Below, piece after piece: positions 32,910 to 46,489 of a stretch of DNA of 64,000 nt (the first letter of the stretch is position 1; each line of letters opens with the position of its first letter). The DNA comes from Reticulascus tulasneorum (Eukaryota; Ascomycota; Sordariomycetes; Glomerellales; Reticulascaceae). Position numbers and translations under genes: made by a program. A model generated the notes under the pieces. It saw nothing but the letters and a program-made list of their open reading frames with translations. It did not search any database and had not been told where the DNA came from. Where the stretch lies: assembly GCA_001557505.1 (NCBI GenBank), contig LSAX01000005.1:2046001-2110000 (forward strand). Direction: 5' to 3'.

Positions 32910-33974
32910 GATCCTGTCTTAGGCCGATCTCACTCTAATGGGGTTTCAGGTTGGAAGAAAATCTCTGGCTGAGGCGATCCGGTTGTAACTAGGTGGTGGT
33001 GAGGGTTGAAAATTGAAGACGAGAGAAAATTGTCTTGTTGGCAGCTCATGATTTAAGTAGATTTTGCGGAGCCGGTTATGTCTCTATGACATCAAGTGAA
33101 GGCCCGCATTCTATGCCGGGCCTGCGGGGGCGCAGAGTTACCTGGTTCTGCACAAGCCGTCTTGACGAGATTCACAATTCACTGGACCATATCACGATAA
33201 GAATTGAACAGCATGTAAGGTGGCCGGCTCAAAAAATGACTTGCCCGATAGATTCTGAGCTATGCCGACTTTCTTAATGGCATAACGAAAGGTGGCTAGT
33301 GGATCGGCAGTGGTCCCGGCAGTGGCTGGGTGCCTCGGAGTGACTCCAATAGCAAGACAATCTTAGTGTTACTAACTTCGATATAGCACTTAAGTTACAG
33401 TAATAGCCAGTTGCGTGAACGCCTCATAGGCTCGCAAAGTCTATTTCGAAAGGTCATACAACTTCCACCAGACCGCATGAGTTCAACTTTGGCTGGTGCT
33501 AGTATTCAAAGGGACCTTGATTCTCGTGGCCTCTTAACATTCCCAGAATGCAGTATTAATTCATGATCTCATATGTGGTATAACCAGGTAACGAGCCCAA
33601 AGACCAATTTTCAGTATCCTACGACTGAAGGCTGGGGAAGGACAGCGAATGAACTCGTCCAAATTTAGTCAGCGTCTGCCTGCTTGTTGGGGGGTGTTAA
33701 GTAGTGCGTGGCCTGCTCTATGTGTTCAGGCTCTCAGCCGTGAGCTTCATGGTCCCGCAGCCGATACACTTGGAGAGATTTCAAGGCGTCACTTTTCACT
33801 CCTCAAATCACGATGCCTGAGCAGCTTTTGGTGGATATCTATTCCTACATCCAGCACGTCGAGAACCGACTGTACTGGCTTCTCAGGTCTACTCGCACGA
33901 GTATCTTGACCTGGTACGGCATGCAGCATCCTTGGCCGCAGAGACAATACACCATGACGCCCATGCCCTCCCTA
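32910..33974. other. Intergenic region upstream of SDR and downstream of SNU114
   Basis: 1.07 kb. The frames at 33035-33277 and 33649-34127 have no motifs, and the latter overlap the 3' part of SNU114 in antisense. Nothing else recognised. Confidence 0.4.
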
Positions 33975-36900
33975 TTAGATATCGCCAAGTGTGCCGCTCT
34001 CCATAAGACTCTGATAAAACTCCGGCTCCAAAAAGGTGGCTACGCTCACATCCTCGCTCAGTCCTTTCCTCCGCCTTGTCTTCAGCACGAAATCTCTCGC
34101 CGTCGCCTGCGCACTGGCCGGTTGTAGTGGACGGAGTATGACCTCCTTGTCCAACGGGTCGCCCGGAACGATGCTCCAGCTGTCGAATGTCAAACTGACC
34201 ATGGCTGAACCCTTCGTCTTGATGCGCAGGTCTGTCTCAAAACCGAAGCTATCGATAACGGGTATGAGACCGTTGACTCGGTAGAGAGGTGTGCCGGCCA
34301 CGGGCCCATCTTGGAGGACGTGGCCGCGACGCCGCGCCAGGGTAGTGTAGACTTCTGTTGCCGAGTCCTCCGGTCCGGTCACCGAGACTGCGTAGAGAGG
34401 CTCCATCAAGCGAGGCGACGCCATAAGGAAGGACGAGTAGCATGCTCGGCGTGAGGTGGGGATGATCTGACCTCCACCGCGGAAGATGGCCTCCGACGCC
34501 AAAGCTACGTCGGTGATCCTAAACTTTGTATTTCGAATGGCTGCATATCACACAAATAGAGTTAGCCAATATCCATATAGACATGAAGCATGCAAAAGAA
34601 CGAAGGATAAGGCGGTAGGCAGTCCCGTAACAAGTAGCTCATGTAATGGTCCCGCTGGCGTCAGATATACCAGAATCATGGTACTGGGATGCTGCCATTC
34701 GGCAGAGGTAAATCCTCTGGGGGATATCAGGGCGGCAAAAGTCATGGTTTCTCTGCTGATAGGTGAAGAAGCCGAACAAGACAGAAATACAACTTACGCT
34801 CTTCACAAAGGGGCCCTTCTCTTGTGGCCCAACTGAAACCTTGGCGAATTGTCTCCTTGACCGTGGTCAGGAGTTTCTTGTCGATCTGTGTCACTGGTTA
34901 GTTACATGGTTTGCAATCGCGAATCGCATATGGCTGGGAACTTGCCTCTGACGGTAGTGTGTCGTCTTGCAAAATGTTCGGTCCCATGTCGTCAGGGCCG
35001 AACGCCCATATACTCCTGGCCGCGAGCTTGTCCCACCCATAGGTTTCCTCAAAGTATTTGGCCGTCTTCCGTATCGGATCACGTATCTTGACTTTACCCG
35101 ACTCGATGTCCTCGGAGATGCCCTTGTCCAGTTGCTCAGCCACCATGGTGATCTTGTTCTTTTTATTCGGCGTGACGGCGTAGCACTTCGTAGCTGACTG
35201 TTCAACGACCGTCTCGCAGAACCTAGTCACCGGATCCGACACCTTGATCTCCATATCTGCATAGAGGCGCCGCAGGTCGTGAAGCACACAATCCATGTAC
35301 AACTCTCCCGTGCCGATAATGATGTGCTCTCCAGACTCTTCAACTTTTGTGGTGATGAGGGGATAGCTCTTTTGGATCTTTCGCAACCCGTCCAACATCT
35401 TAGGCAGCTCAGAGGGGTTGATTGGCTCCACTGCTACCTTCAAGACGGACTCGGTGAAGTGGGTGATAGGCTTGAAGATATAGGCATCCTCATCATCATC
35501 TAGCTTCGGCGCGACGATTGTGGCGGATTTGACGATCGAGTTGTCCACTCCGCCGAGCAACACCCAGTTGCCCGCGGGTACTCCATCGGTATAAATGTTG
35601 TATCTCGTTTCGGCGATGAAGACGTCGGATATCGTCGCTAACACCATGTCTTCCTCGTCGTCAATGGAGTATCCTTCTCCCAAGACGCGCACCTGCATCC
35701 CGGGCCGAGCCGTGCCGCTCAACACCCGACCGAAAGAGTAGAAGCTCTTGGCGTCAGCTGTGCTGAATAGCTTGGTCGTGTGGACTACCAACGGACCATC
35801 TTGATCGCAGGCCTTCATGTGCTCTGCTATTTTGCTGTCTAGCGGACCGGTGTAATACTTTTGAAGCATTTTCTCGGCCGCCTCGACTGGCGACGGGATA
35901 TGCCGGACAACCATATCGACGAACCCGGAGGACGTCCCGAAGAACTGCTCACAGACCAGCTTCAGCAGAACCTTGGCATCGGCTCTATACTGCGACGGCT
36001 TAAGCGTGATGCCCAGCCCGGTCAGCATGACCTTCAAGTCTTCTGGGGTATCGCTGAGGGTATGTGAGAAGAGCTTGTAGATCGGCTCGAGCACAAAGTG
36101 GACGAACGACCTGCTCGACCTCTCCTCCATCGACTTCCTCGTGAACGACCGCTTCTTCGGGTTGAAGTAGATATCTCCCCACAATCTCTTTGCAAAATCA
36201 TCGGTGTTGATGCCTCCGTACGTATCCGAGTACATCTTGGCAAAGGACTGCAGTGTAAAACACCATCCCATATCCGTACAAGCGAAGAGTACGTTTCCAC
36301 GCTCCGGACTTATCCGCTTCGCTTCGCCCTTGCCCGGAATCGTGTTTTCGATCACTGTGTTGACCTCCTCGATAACATGCTTCAGCTTGAAGTACGCGTC
36401 CTTTGGTGGCAGTTTGAGTTCTAGGATGAGCCGGTCCATCTTGTTGACGATCAGCGTCAAGGGTATATCTTCCAGAACTGCATGCTTAATGATTTGTTCC
36501 GTGTTGACCTGCACACCTTCCACAATGTCCACCACCAGACAAATTCCGTCCACCAATCTTAGGGCGGCGGCCACTTCGTCGACGAAGTTGACATGCCCGG
36601 GGGTATCTATAATGTTAAGAAGATGGGATTTCCCCTTCGTGCTCTGCAGCACCAGGCTCATCGGCGATGACTTTATCGAAACGCCTCGCTCCCTTTCAAG
36701 GATGTGCACATCAGTGTAGCGGAGTTGCTCATCGCGTTTCTTGCCTATTCTTCTTTCCAGTCGGTCGGCGATGTCGTGCGTTTCCAAGACAAGCATATCC
36801 ATAAATGCCGTCTTTCCATGGTGGAGATGTCCGGCCAGGGCGACGTTTCGTAATTGGTCCGGGAAGTTCATGAGGTCGGTCATGAAGCTTCGGTCGAAGA

Positions 36901-37351
36901 ATACCGGCGGTAAATCGTCCTCCTCAATGTTGAACTTTTTTTGCAAGACCGGGGCAATGATGGGCTCCGAGAGCTGCTGCTCGTCCTCCTCCCTGACTAA
37001 GATCTCGACATCTTCTCCATATACTTGCGCTGCCGTGGGGTAGTATTGCTTGTCCTCGTGGAGGATGATCGCATTCGATGGCCCGTCGTCTGCCCGACAT
37101 TAGCTGAACGGTCCTGCAGCACACTGCCAAAGGGACATACCATCAATCTCCATGAGCTCCTGCCCTGTGGTCCTGGGAGCCTCGTCGGGCTCGTCATCGT
37201 AGACATAGTTGCCCGCGTCGGCTCCTCGTTCAGATGCCTCCTCCGACGCAGCCTCCTCTCCAATGAAGTTGCCGAACCTAAGAAGCAAAGTCAGCGCACC
37301 TCTCAGCCAAACGGGAACGCTATCGACTCACTCGTCATATAAGTCATCCAT
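33975..37351 (-). CDS. SNU114: U5 snRNP GTPase Snu114 (EFTUD2)
   Basis: Five exons (minus): 37332-37351, 37141-37277, 34946-37089, 34798-34885 and 33975-34540; 984 residues. The acidic N-terminus [15 protein letters not shown] is typical of the family. The GTPase domain carries G1 'AGHLHHGKT' (about 138-145), G3 'DTPGH' (about 213-217) and G4 'NKMD'. It is followed by EF2-like domains II-V ('[14 protein letters not shown]', '[14 protein letters not shown]', '[17 protein letters not shown]', '[18 protein letters not shown]'). Snu114 sits in the U5 particle and controls Brr2 helicase during spliceosome activation and disassembly. Exon 1 is only 20 bp. Intron 3 (34886-34945) begins GCAAGT and intron 4 is 257 bp, long for this window. 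Divergent from the thiolase gene with 412 bp between starts. Confidence 0.95.
34886..34945 (-). other. GC-AG intron in SNU114
   Basis: 60-bp intron with donor GAG|GCAAGT, an excellent match to the GC-donor consensus, and acceptor GACACAG. Splicing joins LPSE to [13 protein letters not shown] in frame. The alternative (read-through) meets a stop within 22 codons. Confidence 0.85.
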
Positions 37352-37763
37352 TTTGGCAAAAATCTGTGGAAAACTGAGTCGTCGCAAAGACCGTCCTACC
37401 CAGGCCAAAAAAAATAAAGCCCGTCGCGGTCGCTCGACGCCTGCATCACAAAGTTTCTTCCCGCAAGGCTGGCCATCACGTGTGTGGCTGCAAGGCTGAA
37501 GCTACTCCCCACAGTTGATTGGCCTAGTCCATATAATACGCGGTCCGAAAACGCAGGTACCGAGACCGGGGTCCAGGCATGAAAGCTGCTGCGCCACACC
37601 GCGCACGAAGTGCAGAACCCCACGTCAAAAGGCGGCGAAGGGTATGAAAGTGCAAGCTCTCAACAAAATTGGCGGTCTCGGTATTGAGTTAAAATAGCTC
37701 GTCCCCTCCCTCCAGTGTCTCTGCTCTTTCTCTTTTTGTGACTATCTCGTACACACACTCACA
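37352..37763. promoter_or_regulatory. Divergent promoter of SNU114 and acetyl-CoA acetyltransferase
   Basis: 412 bp between starts. It includes an E-box-like ATCACGTG at 37475-37482 and an inverted CCAAT (ATTGG) at 37518-37522. Both are common words; sterol-type regulators bind E-box/SRE sequences in other fungi, so the first is at least plausible for an ergosterol-pathway gene. Confidence 0.35.
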
Positions 37764-39138
<1,375 letters not shown>

Positions 39139-39927
39139 TGGTCTCGTCCATGGGTGGATTAGTGATCGGAGGAGCGGTCAGAGGTGCCGTACCCCGTTCG
39201 AGCACCGACAAGGCTCCATGTCATTTCTCGGACGACAAAAAGTACCCGGCCGTCATTTAGATAGCACAGCGGGCGGTCATCGCTGCAAGTTTTACCTAAT
39301 ACAATCACCTTTAACAATCCGCCGCTTGCGTCACGTAGTGGCTGAGCCACCAAGCCCATGGTGGGACAACCGCGTACTACGTAGTAAAAGGCTGGCGATA
39401 TCGGCCGCAAGGCGTTGAGATGGCTACGATTATGGTCTACTATTCGGGGTCTTCACGAAGTCGACGAGTGGCTTTCATATTTATTTATTGTTTATGTCTC
39501 TGGTAACCGTGGTGCATCTTATTGATGGCAGACCGAGTTACTAAACGCTTCCAACGCTACTTATCAAGCCGCATGTGAGCAATATCCATGAGGGCCTTTC
39601 CTTCCCTAGCCTGCATGCTCGACGGCCGCTGCGAATGTGTAAGGAAATGGAAAAAAAGGGAAAGAGGCCGAATGAGAAAGGAGAAATAAAACAAGGGCTG
39701 AAGTCGAGCCACGCCCTTCCATGCATTCCGTGACCCCCCCTTCATCTGCAAACATGAAAACGAGGGGTTAACAGACAAAAGGGGAACTAATGTCAAAATC
39801 GACAGCCATACTGCTAGGCCAGTGCCCCCTGTCGTTACTATACGCCTCGGTCTGGTATCTTCGTGATCTGGATTTTCTGCTTTTCACTCTACACCCATCT
39901 TGCTTGGTCTAGATTTCGTGATGTACT
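39139..39927. other. Convergent intergenic region, ERG10 and SIN3
   Basis: 789 bp between two 3' ends. The minus-strand frames at 39541-39796 are hydrophobic Phe/Ser-rich chance frames. No feature recognised. Confidence 0.4.
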
Positions 39928-42900
39928 TTACTCCGTCGAGTCCATCAGTTCGCTATCCTGCGGTGGCACGATGCCCTTTTCCACCCAGTCGATCCAAACC
40001 TGGTTTGTCTTTTGCACATCTCCGGGGCTGAGGTCCTTCGTCCAGGGGCTTTGGTGAACCCAGTTTTTCTTGAGCTTGGCCTCGCGGTACATGGAAAGCA
40101 GGGGTAAGAATTTCTCTCGATGATCACGGGCTTCCTGGGTCTTTGGCGTATTGTCGTAGATGAAATACTCAGAGCTTCCGGCCTTCCAAACCATTTTGGA
40201 CGAGTTCAGACATACACTGACCGTCAAATCTTCGTTGTAGGAGACGGGTTTGGGGATGCCACCATCTTCTGGTTCTGCATCCGGAGAGGGCAGGTTACGT
40301 GTGAGCACGGATCTCTGGAGTTGGTCGCGCGGAACGCCCTCGGTTGGCTCAACGCGAATGAACGACGAGATATAGTACTGCCATCGCTCCTTCAGCTTGA
40401 GCTCGTCCATGTAGAAGGTGGTATCGTCACGCTGGAGCCAGCGGACAGTAGCCTCGGATTTGGCAGGGAACTGTAGTTTGAGTTAGCACAAACATTTCAA
40501 ACAGGAATGCTAGAATGTGAACATACCCAGCAGACAACAAACATCTCTCCATCTTTGGCACATTTCTCAGCGAACTTTCTGGCACTGATCTCCGTCTGAT
40601 AGCTGGTTTCGTCTCTGTCACGGCTCTTCAAGTAGTGGTCGATGAGATCTGGGGTCTTCTCCTTGGTATCGTTGCTGCTGCAGACGAGGGCGAGGCGGCA
40701 CAAAGTCTTAAGAAGGTCCTGGATCGTGTATAATTTCCAGCCGCTCTTGAGATAGTAATGGCGCAATACATCCTGGTAGCGAACCTCGTCGACATCGCCG
40801 GTGATGAACTCCTCGACCAGTTCCAAGGTCTTGGGCCAAAAAGTAGACGCGTCGTCCGCGGGGGAAAAGAACGTCATAGTGTTCTCCGTCATTCCAATAT
40901 CCCTAGCAGGCCTGGGGCGGTTGAGACGAGTAATCTCCTCAATGACGCTGTCCTGGCTTTCCTTGACATCCTTCAGTCGCTTATACAAAGTTTGGAAAAC
41001 GCTGAAGAAGACGAAGATTGTCTGGTTGCAGAAAAAGTTGTACCAAGGTCGAGTGAAGAAGCCATCTGCTTTTAGCTCGCCATCGGCCGTCAGCAGGGCA
41101 TCGTCACCGGTCGTGATGATTGGTTGGGGGATTGTCGGCATCCAGCGCTCGTTGGAGGCTTCGGCGGCGGCGGCCTCTTCTGGCACATCGGGCATATCCT
41201 CTTCGTTCGCTGAGCCGACGTCGGGCGTGGTCTCCTTGCTGGCGGATGCGGCGCTGTCCTCCTTCTGGCCGCGAGTCTTGGATCCGTTGCGGCCGGGATC
41301 GAGAACGCCGCGGAGAAGATCGCCCTTCTTTCCGTTTCGGCGGCTTCGACCATTAGTGAGCTCTGTGGGTGCGGTCTCCTCTGTATCATCCTCGTCCGAA
41401 GCGAGCTGGACTCTGGGAAGTCGCCCATCGAGGTCTTCCTCGGGTATGTCGAAGAAGGCGGGAACGAACGACTCAAAGAACTCAGAAATTCGCTCCTTCT
41501 CGCTGATGCTGTGCTGGCCCGTATTTAAAGCGTAAAGGATCATCAGCCGAAGCAGCTCGACGATGACCTTCTTATCGGCAAAGTCCCAGATGAATTGGTG
41601 GCGAGGAGCCTTGCCTTTTAGGCTCCGTTCTCGCCGCTGCTCTTCATGCTTGGTCTTGATGACATCGACGAGGTGCTTCGCAGAGAGATTCCTCTTGTCG
41701 TTTTGCTTGACAAGAATTCCCATATGATCGAGGCTCCTGAGATGCATGTTGTCGACTTGTGCATGCCAAACCTTCTCCCACTCACGCTGGGAAAAACGCC
41801 ATTCTTCATCCTTTTGCTTCATCCTCGTCAGGACGACGGGGACCACGTTGAAGGGATTGGTGAACATGTCGTTGACGACATCGGGACCCTTTTCTCCATA
41901 GACTTTCTTACAAACACGTTTGAAAACCGCGGAGCTGTGGCCCGCCAAAGCCGATGGCATGTGAAAACTCTCGCGTTCACTCGACGACATGACGCCCATT
42001 TGTTGCCCGATCGGTTCGAGTAGCTGGATGCATTTAAGGTTCGCTTCGATATTGAAGTCATAGTCGTGTCGCTCTTCTTCTATCCGGTGAAGGCCTTCTT
42101 CGAACCCATTCTTGCGATGTGCGACGAAGCCAGAGTCCTCCGACGCCCAGGTAGGGTGAGAGGCCCACTCGTCATTCAGGACCGAGTTGCACAGTTCATC
42201 TCGACCACTGCACGGCTTCAAGCGTTCCTATACAACACATCAGTCATGAGAACGGTGATCGACTCAAGACGAGATCTCAACTTACTCTCTTAGGGAGGAG
42301 GCGGTAGCTCGGACCATAACCTCGGCAGTTGCTCAGGGACACCTTTCCGCTGGGCGGAGCGGGCCGGTTGTCGACGATTTCTTCTTGAGGATCATACGCT
42401 AGGAACACCTTCCAAAAGCTCATGAGCTCGGGATTCGCAGCCAAGAAGACGCTGCCTTTCTGGTACAGTGTCTTGCGGTCAATGATCGACATGTTGAACA
42501 GATTGCAAACTTTAAGGAACTCGTTCATCGCCGTCTTATTGCCGAGGTACTTCTTTACCCTATCGAAGAATTGGATTTCTTCCTGGTTTGTGGTTGCTGA
42601 CGTTGGCGGTCCGAGAGGCTCAGGCAGGACGGGTGTAAGCGTCGGCTCAATTGCCGGTACGTCAGTTGCGAGAGGCTTGTGGGCGAGCTTGGCGCGCTTA
42701 TTGCTGTTGTTGGCGCCAGAGACCACCCGGGCAGGGCCAGAAGCTCCTTCCGTGGTTATTGGCGCAGGAATTGGAGTCTGTTTATCTTGTCTTGGTCGTT
42801 TCTTGCTTTCTTTACTCGCGCTTGCGGGCGGAGCAAAGCTTCCCAGTGGAGGCATTTTCTGGCCGTCTCTTATGCCGGGTTGCGGCGTCTGGCTTGGGCC

Positions 42901-44837
42901 GGCGCCTGGAACAAGTTCGTCACCTGGTCGGCCAGGCGTGGACTTCGCCTGACCGGCCGACTCCGGCAGGAACTGCTTGAAGTCCTCGAGGAGGTCTGGA
43001 GCCGAGTTAAACAAGAGAGTGACCTGAGCATAAACATCCTGGATGGGCTTCTGCTCCCGCTGATAGGTTTGGAGAATCTCCAAGAATTGCTTATAAATCT
43101 CTGGCTTGTCCTGAAATCGATTCTACATAGGTTAGCGGGCTGCAAATGTCAAGGTGGATTGGGAAGGACTTGGCAGAGAACTCACCTTGATCTTGTTGAC
43201 GTAGCTAATGGCGTGGTTGAACTCGACTGGACCTCGACGCTCCAAATTCGCTTGCTGCGCAGCATTACCATTAACACTAGCCTGGTTGGCTGTGGGTGTT
43301 GGCGTGTGGGCATTGCGAGCCGGCTGGGCATTGCTGGCTGGTGCGCTACCTTGGATCTGCGAAGGTCCACGCTGCTGGGTGTGCGTCTGGCCTTGGTTCT
43401 CGAAAGGTGCACCCTGGCCCTGATTCTGGGGAAAGAGGCTGCCGCCGTTCTGCACCGGCGTGCTGAACGTGGCCTCTGGGCTCTCGATACTATGTTGAGG
43501 CTGCTGTTGCCAATTGTTCCCTCGTTGGGTGAAGAACGGCTGGCCCGCTGTTGACTGCTGGTGGCCGCCATCCGGCTGACTGGCTCTACCAGCGATAGAC
43601 TGCACGGTGGTCCCCATGGGGGTGGTGACACGAATCGTGTTCGGGTCGTTTCCCGCCCCGCACTCGATTCTATAGCCGGGAGGGAGAAATGTGTTGAATC
43701 CTTGAATCAAGTTTGGATGACCAGCAAAGAGCTCGGAAACCCGGTTGATCACTCCGGGAGTATCGATGCTGTTTCCGATTAGCTCTTTGCCATATACGAA
43801 GGTCTGCATGGGGCCATACGCTTGACTCTTGAAGTCTTTCATGATATCCAGAAATCGGTTGTAGACGTCTGGTTGGTCATGGAACTGGACTTTGACTTGG
43901 TCCAAGTACGTCAAGGCATCCTAGGTAGATGTTCATCAGTGCCTGATTCAGAGTGGGATTGAAAGATACAAGATAGGATCGGTCCAACCGAGGAAACCAG
44001 CCGGAGCACAATAGGAAAAAATTTCTGAATGGATCAATGATTGAATGGGTTGGGATGCTGAGGTGAGGGGGAGGTAAAAGTGAGTGAAAAGTGGCTGGAA
44101 GGCTGTTCCCGAATCAGGACGCTCTCCTCAACCTGACAGACATCGAGAGGTTGCCAAAGCGAACGAGAAATTCATGCGACAAAGCGCAGCGCAAGAGACA
44201 TCACTCATAGGTCATTTGAGCATTATAGTAGATATGCACTCACGTTTAAGATCGGCTGCTGTCCTTGTGCCAATCCACCAGCTGCTCCCGCCATCGGATG
44301 CTGACTGCCCCCGCCAAAAGGGGCTTGCGGAATGGGCTGTTGGCTCTCTCGTTGGAGAGGCCCACCAAAGGAAGGCGGACCACCGCTCGATGCTCCGATG
44401 GAGTTGCTCGGCGGAACGGTGGTGTGTGGGAGAGGAGCGAAGATCTGATGTTGAGCCGTCGAGTTGCTCTGGCTACCGTGCAGGGGAGGTCTACTGTTTT
44501 CGGGCTGAAGAGGACCGCCAAAGTTGGCTGCTGGGCCAGACGGGGCTCCGAGTGGCATGGGAGGGCCCGAGGAGCCGTGGTTCGCGAGTAGACCACCGGG
44601 GCTGTGGATCGCACCGGAGATTCGAGAGGCGACAGGCTGGTGGATGGGCAGCGAGCCAGCACTGCTATGGTGAGGAGCACCAGGTTGGTATCCTTCACGA
44701 TGCCGCCTGTCTGCTTGTTCGCGTTCCCGTCGCTCCATTTCGTCCTCTTGGATGAGGCGGATGCGATTGTCAGCCTCGCGCTCGCGTTCGCGCTCGTACA
44801 CCTCAGCGGCGTCGTCCAGAGCTTTAGAATTCATCAT
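39928..44837 (-). CDS. SIN3: SIN3 transcriptional corepressor (histone deacetylase scaffold)
   Basis: Five exons (minus): 44244-44837, 43186-43920, 42286-43122, 40527-42227 and 39928-40470; 1469 residues. The N-terminus is a charged ERER-rich helix and a Pro/Gly/Gln-rich linker. Three paired amphipathic helix domains follow: PAH1 ('[20 protein letters not shown]', about 199-281), PAH2 ('[20 protein letters not shown]', about 434-497) and PAH3 ('[20 protein letters not shown]', about 625-690). Next is the HDAC-interacting region ('[20 protein letters not shown]', '[19 protein letters not shown]') and the conserved C-terminal Sin3 domain. It scaffolds Rpd3-type deacetylase complexes in the nucleus. 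Intron 1 is 323 bp, unusually long. A further intron in the 5' leader is likely (44855-45033, GTAAGT donor, GCTAAC branch, GACAG acceptor). Confidence 0.95.
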
Positions 44838-45705
44838 GTCGACGCGGTTCGTCTCTGTCGTTGCACGTGTTAGCTGTTAAGTTCTTGGAAGAGGGCGACA
44901 CAGATAACAGTGCGGGCGCGAATGGCAATCAGGGTGGGAGGAAGGGGGATTGTTCGGCGCAAGCTTTTGCTGCCCTTCTGCCCCCGAGCTAAAAGGAGAA
45001 CAGAGCTTGCTGAGCTGACCAGGGGGTACTTACAACTTGGTATCTCTGAGAGAATGATGCGTCTACATGAGTAAACAGTTCCACGCAGCTCCGGAGATGA
45101 GTTTTCAGAAGAAGTAGAATCGCAACCTGAGATGGTTTTCGTGGCTGGTTGTGGGTTGGAAGTCCTCAGCCGGGTGACGAGACAAAGTTGACGGCATGCT
45201 CCATGTTCGGGGAGATAGGTTAGTCCAGTTTAGGATTAGCGTGAAGTGGTCACGTGGTGATAAGGGAAAACAATCCCAGAGCGATTTCCTCAGCCATTCA
45301 GTGTGGTGCGAGGTGTGGTTTTAAGATGGCAATGGGATTCAGACGAAAATGAAAAGACTATTAAAATCTGTGATACTAGATGGTAAAATGATATGTAATA
45401 AGTCCCGTTTTCTAATCTCGCGCCCTCTCCTCTCCTTGTTGTGGTAGGGTGGCTATGCTCCAAACCGCATTCGAGGGTGTCTCGTCCTCAAACACAGCGG
45501 ATGTACATCTTCAGTATCAACTTGGACAAGAGGCATTGCATTTCTGGATATGTAGCTTGTCTATGATGTCTTGTATTAAATAAATATAAGTACCAGAGCT
45601 AGTATTCGTGCGATCACCCCGGGTATCCCATTTGCCTCATCATTATTCCATGTGCCACATCAATCACGAAATCGGCCAGCACTGCAGCCAGCAACCTCTA
45701 TCATC
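44838..45705. other. SIN3 upstream region with probable 5'-UTR intron
   Basis: 868 bp between SIN3 start and the end of the FAS1 gene. The segment 44855-45033 (minus strand) looks like a non-coding leader intron of 179 bp. The rest should be SIN3 promoter and FAS1 3' UTR. Confidence 0.45.
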
Positions 45706-46489
45706 TTACGCATAGTTGCGAACTCCTTTAACAATCCACTGTGAACAGTCAGTATGAGGTCAGGATGGAGTCCAAGTTGATATCGGGGCCGAGTGGTGGG
45801 AAAACGTACCACTTCGCCATTGGCGACTGTGCTCGCGACACTGCTAACTTCGATGTTGCCCGGTTGTATCTGCTACAATCAGAACCACGGCCAGTACGAT
45901 GGGATCAGGCTCTGTCACTCACTATCTTGATACCGTCCTTGTTCTCCCACCAGATATCCCTATCGTCGCCTATGGCTTTAACCTTTTGATTCTCCAACCA
46001 CGGACTCTGTGCAACCATGTGAGCCTCGACGAACCGTCGCAAATTGCTATGCGCTCTGTCGTGCCCATCGTCCCCCTCGTAGGCATCTGCTCCAAGGTTG
46101 TTGTAGTCTCGGGGATCCTCCCAAGGTTTCCGAGGCAGCTTTTCAATGGCGGAGTTGAGGGGCGCAAGGACGGTGGTGTTCTGGCTCAAGTCATCCAACC
46201 GCTTCGAGGCGGATTCGATGTCCCGAGTAAAGCCAGCAAATATGTTGATACTGCGGTCGCGGCCCATCACATCCGAGAGAATCACGGTGCCCTGGGCGGG
46301 TGGCGGTCTCGAATCGCCGGGGTCCTCGTTCGAGCCTCCAGGTGGGACGACGGGACCAACGGGATCCATGATGGGTTGCTGTCCGAACGGTCGCGGGGAG
46401 TGCTGGATGCGCTGCAAGGGGGCGGCAACCAGCTGCGCCTGAGCAAGGGAGTAGGAGGTCAAAAGGAAGAGTGCGATATTGCGCCTCAT
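45706..46489 (-). CDS. Secreted FAS1 (fasciclin) domain protein
   Basis: Exons (minus) 45923-46489, 45810-45872 and 45706-45738; introns 50 and 71 bp; 220 residues. The N-terminus MRRNIALFLLTSYSLAQAQ is a signal peptide. A Pro-rich segment follows, then one FAS1 domain: 'VILSDVMGRDRSINIFAGF' as H1-like start, 'LSQNTTVLAPLNSAIEKLP' as the classic N-T-xLAPxNxAF-type box, 'RRFVEAHMV' as the H-containing box, and 'VASTVANGEVWIVKGV' as the terminal NGxV…I box. The last box is split over the last two exons, the final one only 33 bp. FAS1 domains mediate adhesion and wall or matrix association. No GPI-attachment tail is seen. Confidence 0.85.

Noticed and set aside
33813..34127. Plus-strand frame starting MPEQLLVDIYSYIQ
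   Set aside because: Overlaps the 3' exon of SNU114 in antisense and shows no family motif.
37475..37482. ATCACGTG as a definite sterol-regulator site
   Set aside because: CACGTG occurs several times in the window at unrelated loci, so it is reported only as a weak promoter note.
43921..44243. Possible C/D-box snoRNA in the SIN3 intron
   Set aside because: GTGATGT and CTGA words exist, but the C box does not match RTGATGA and no terminal stem was found.
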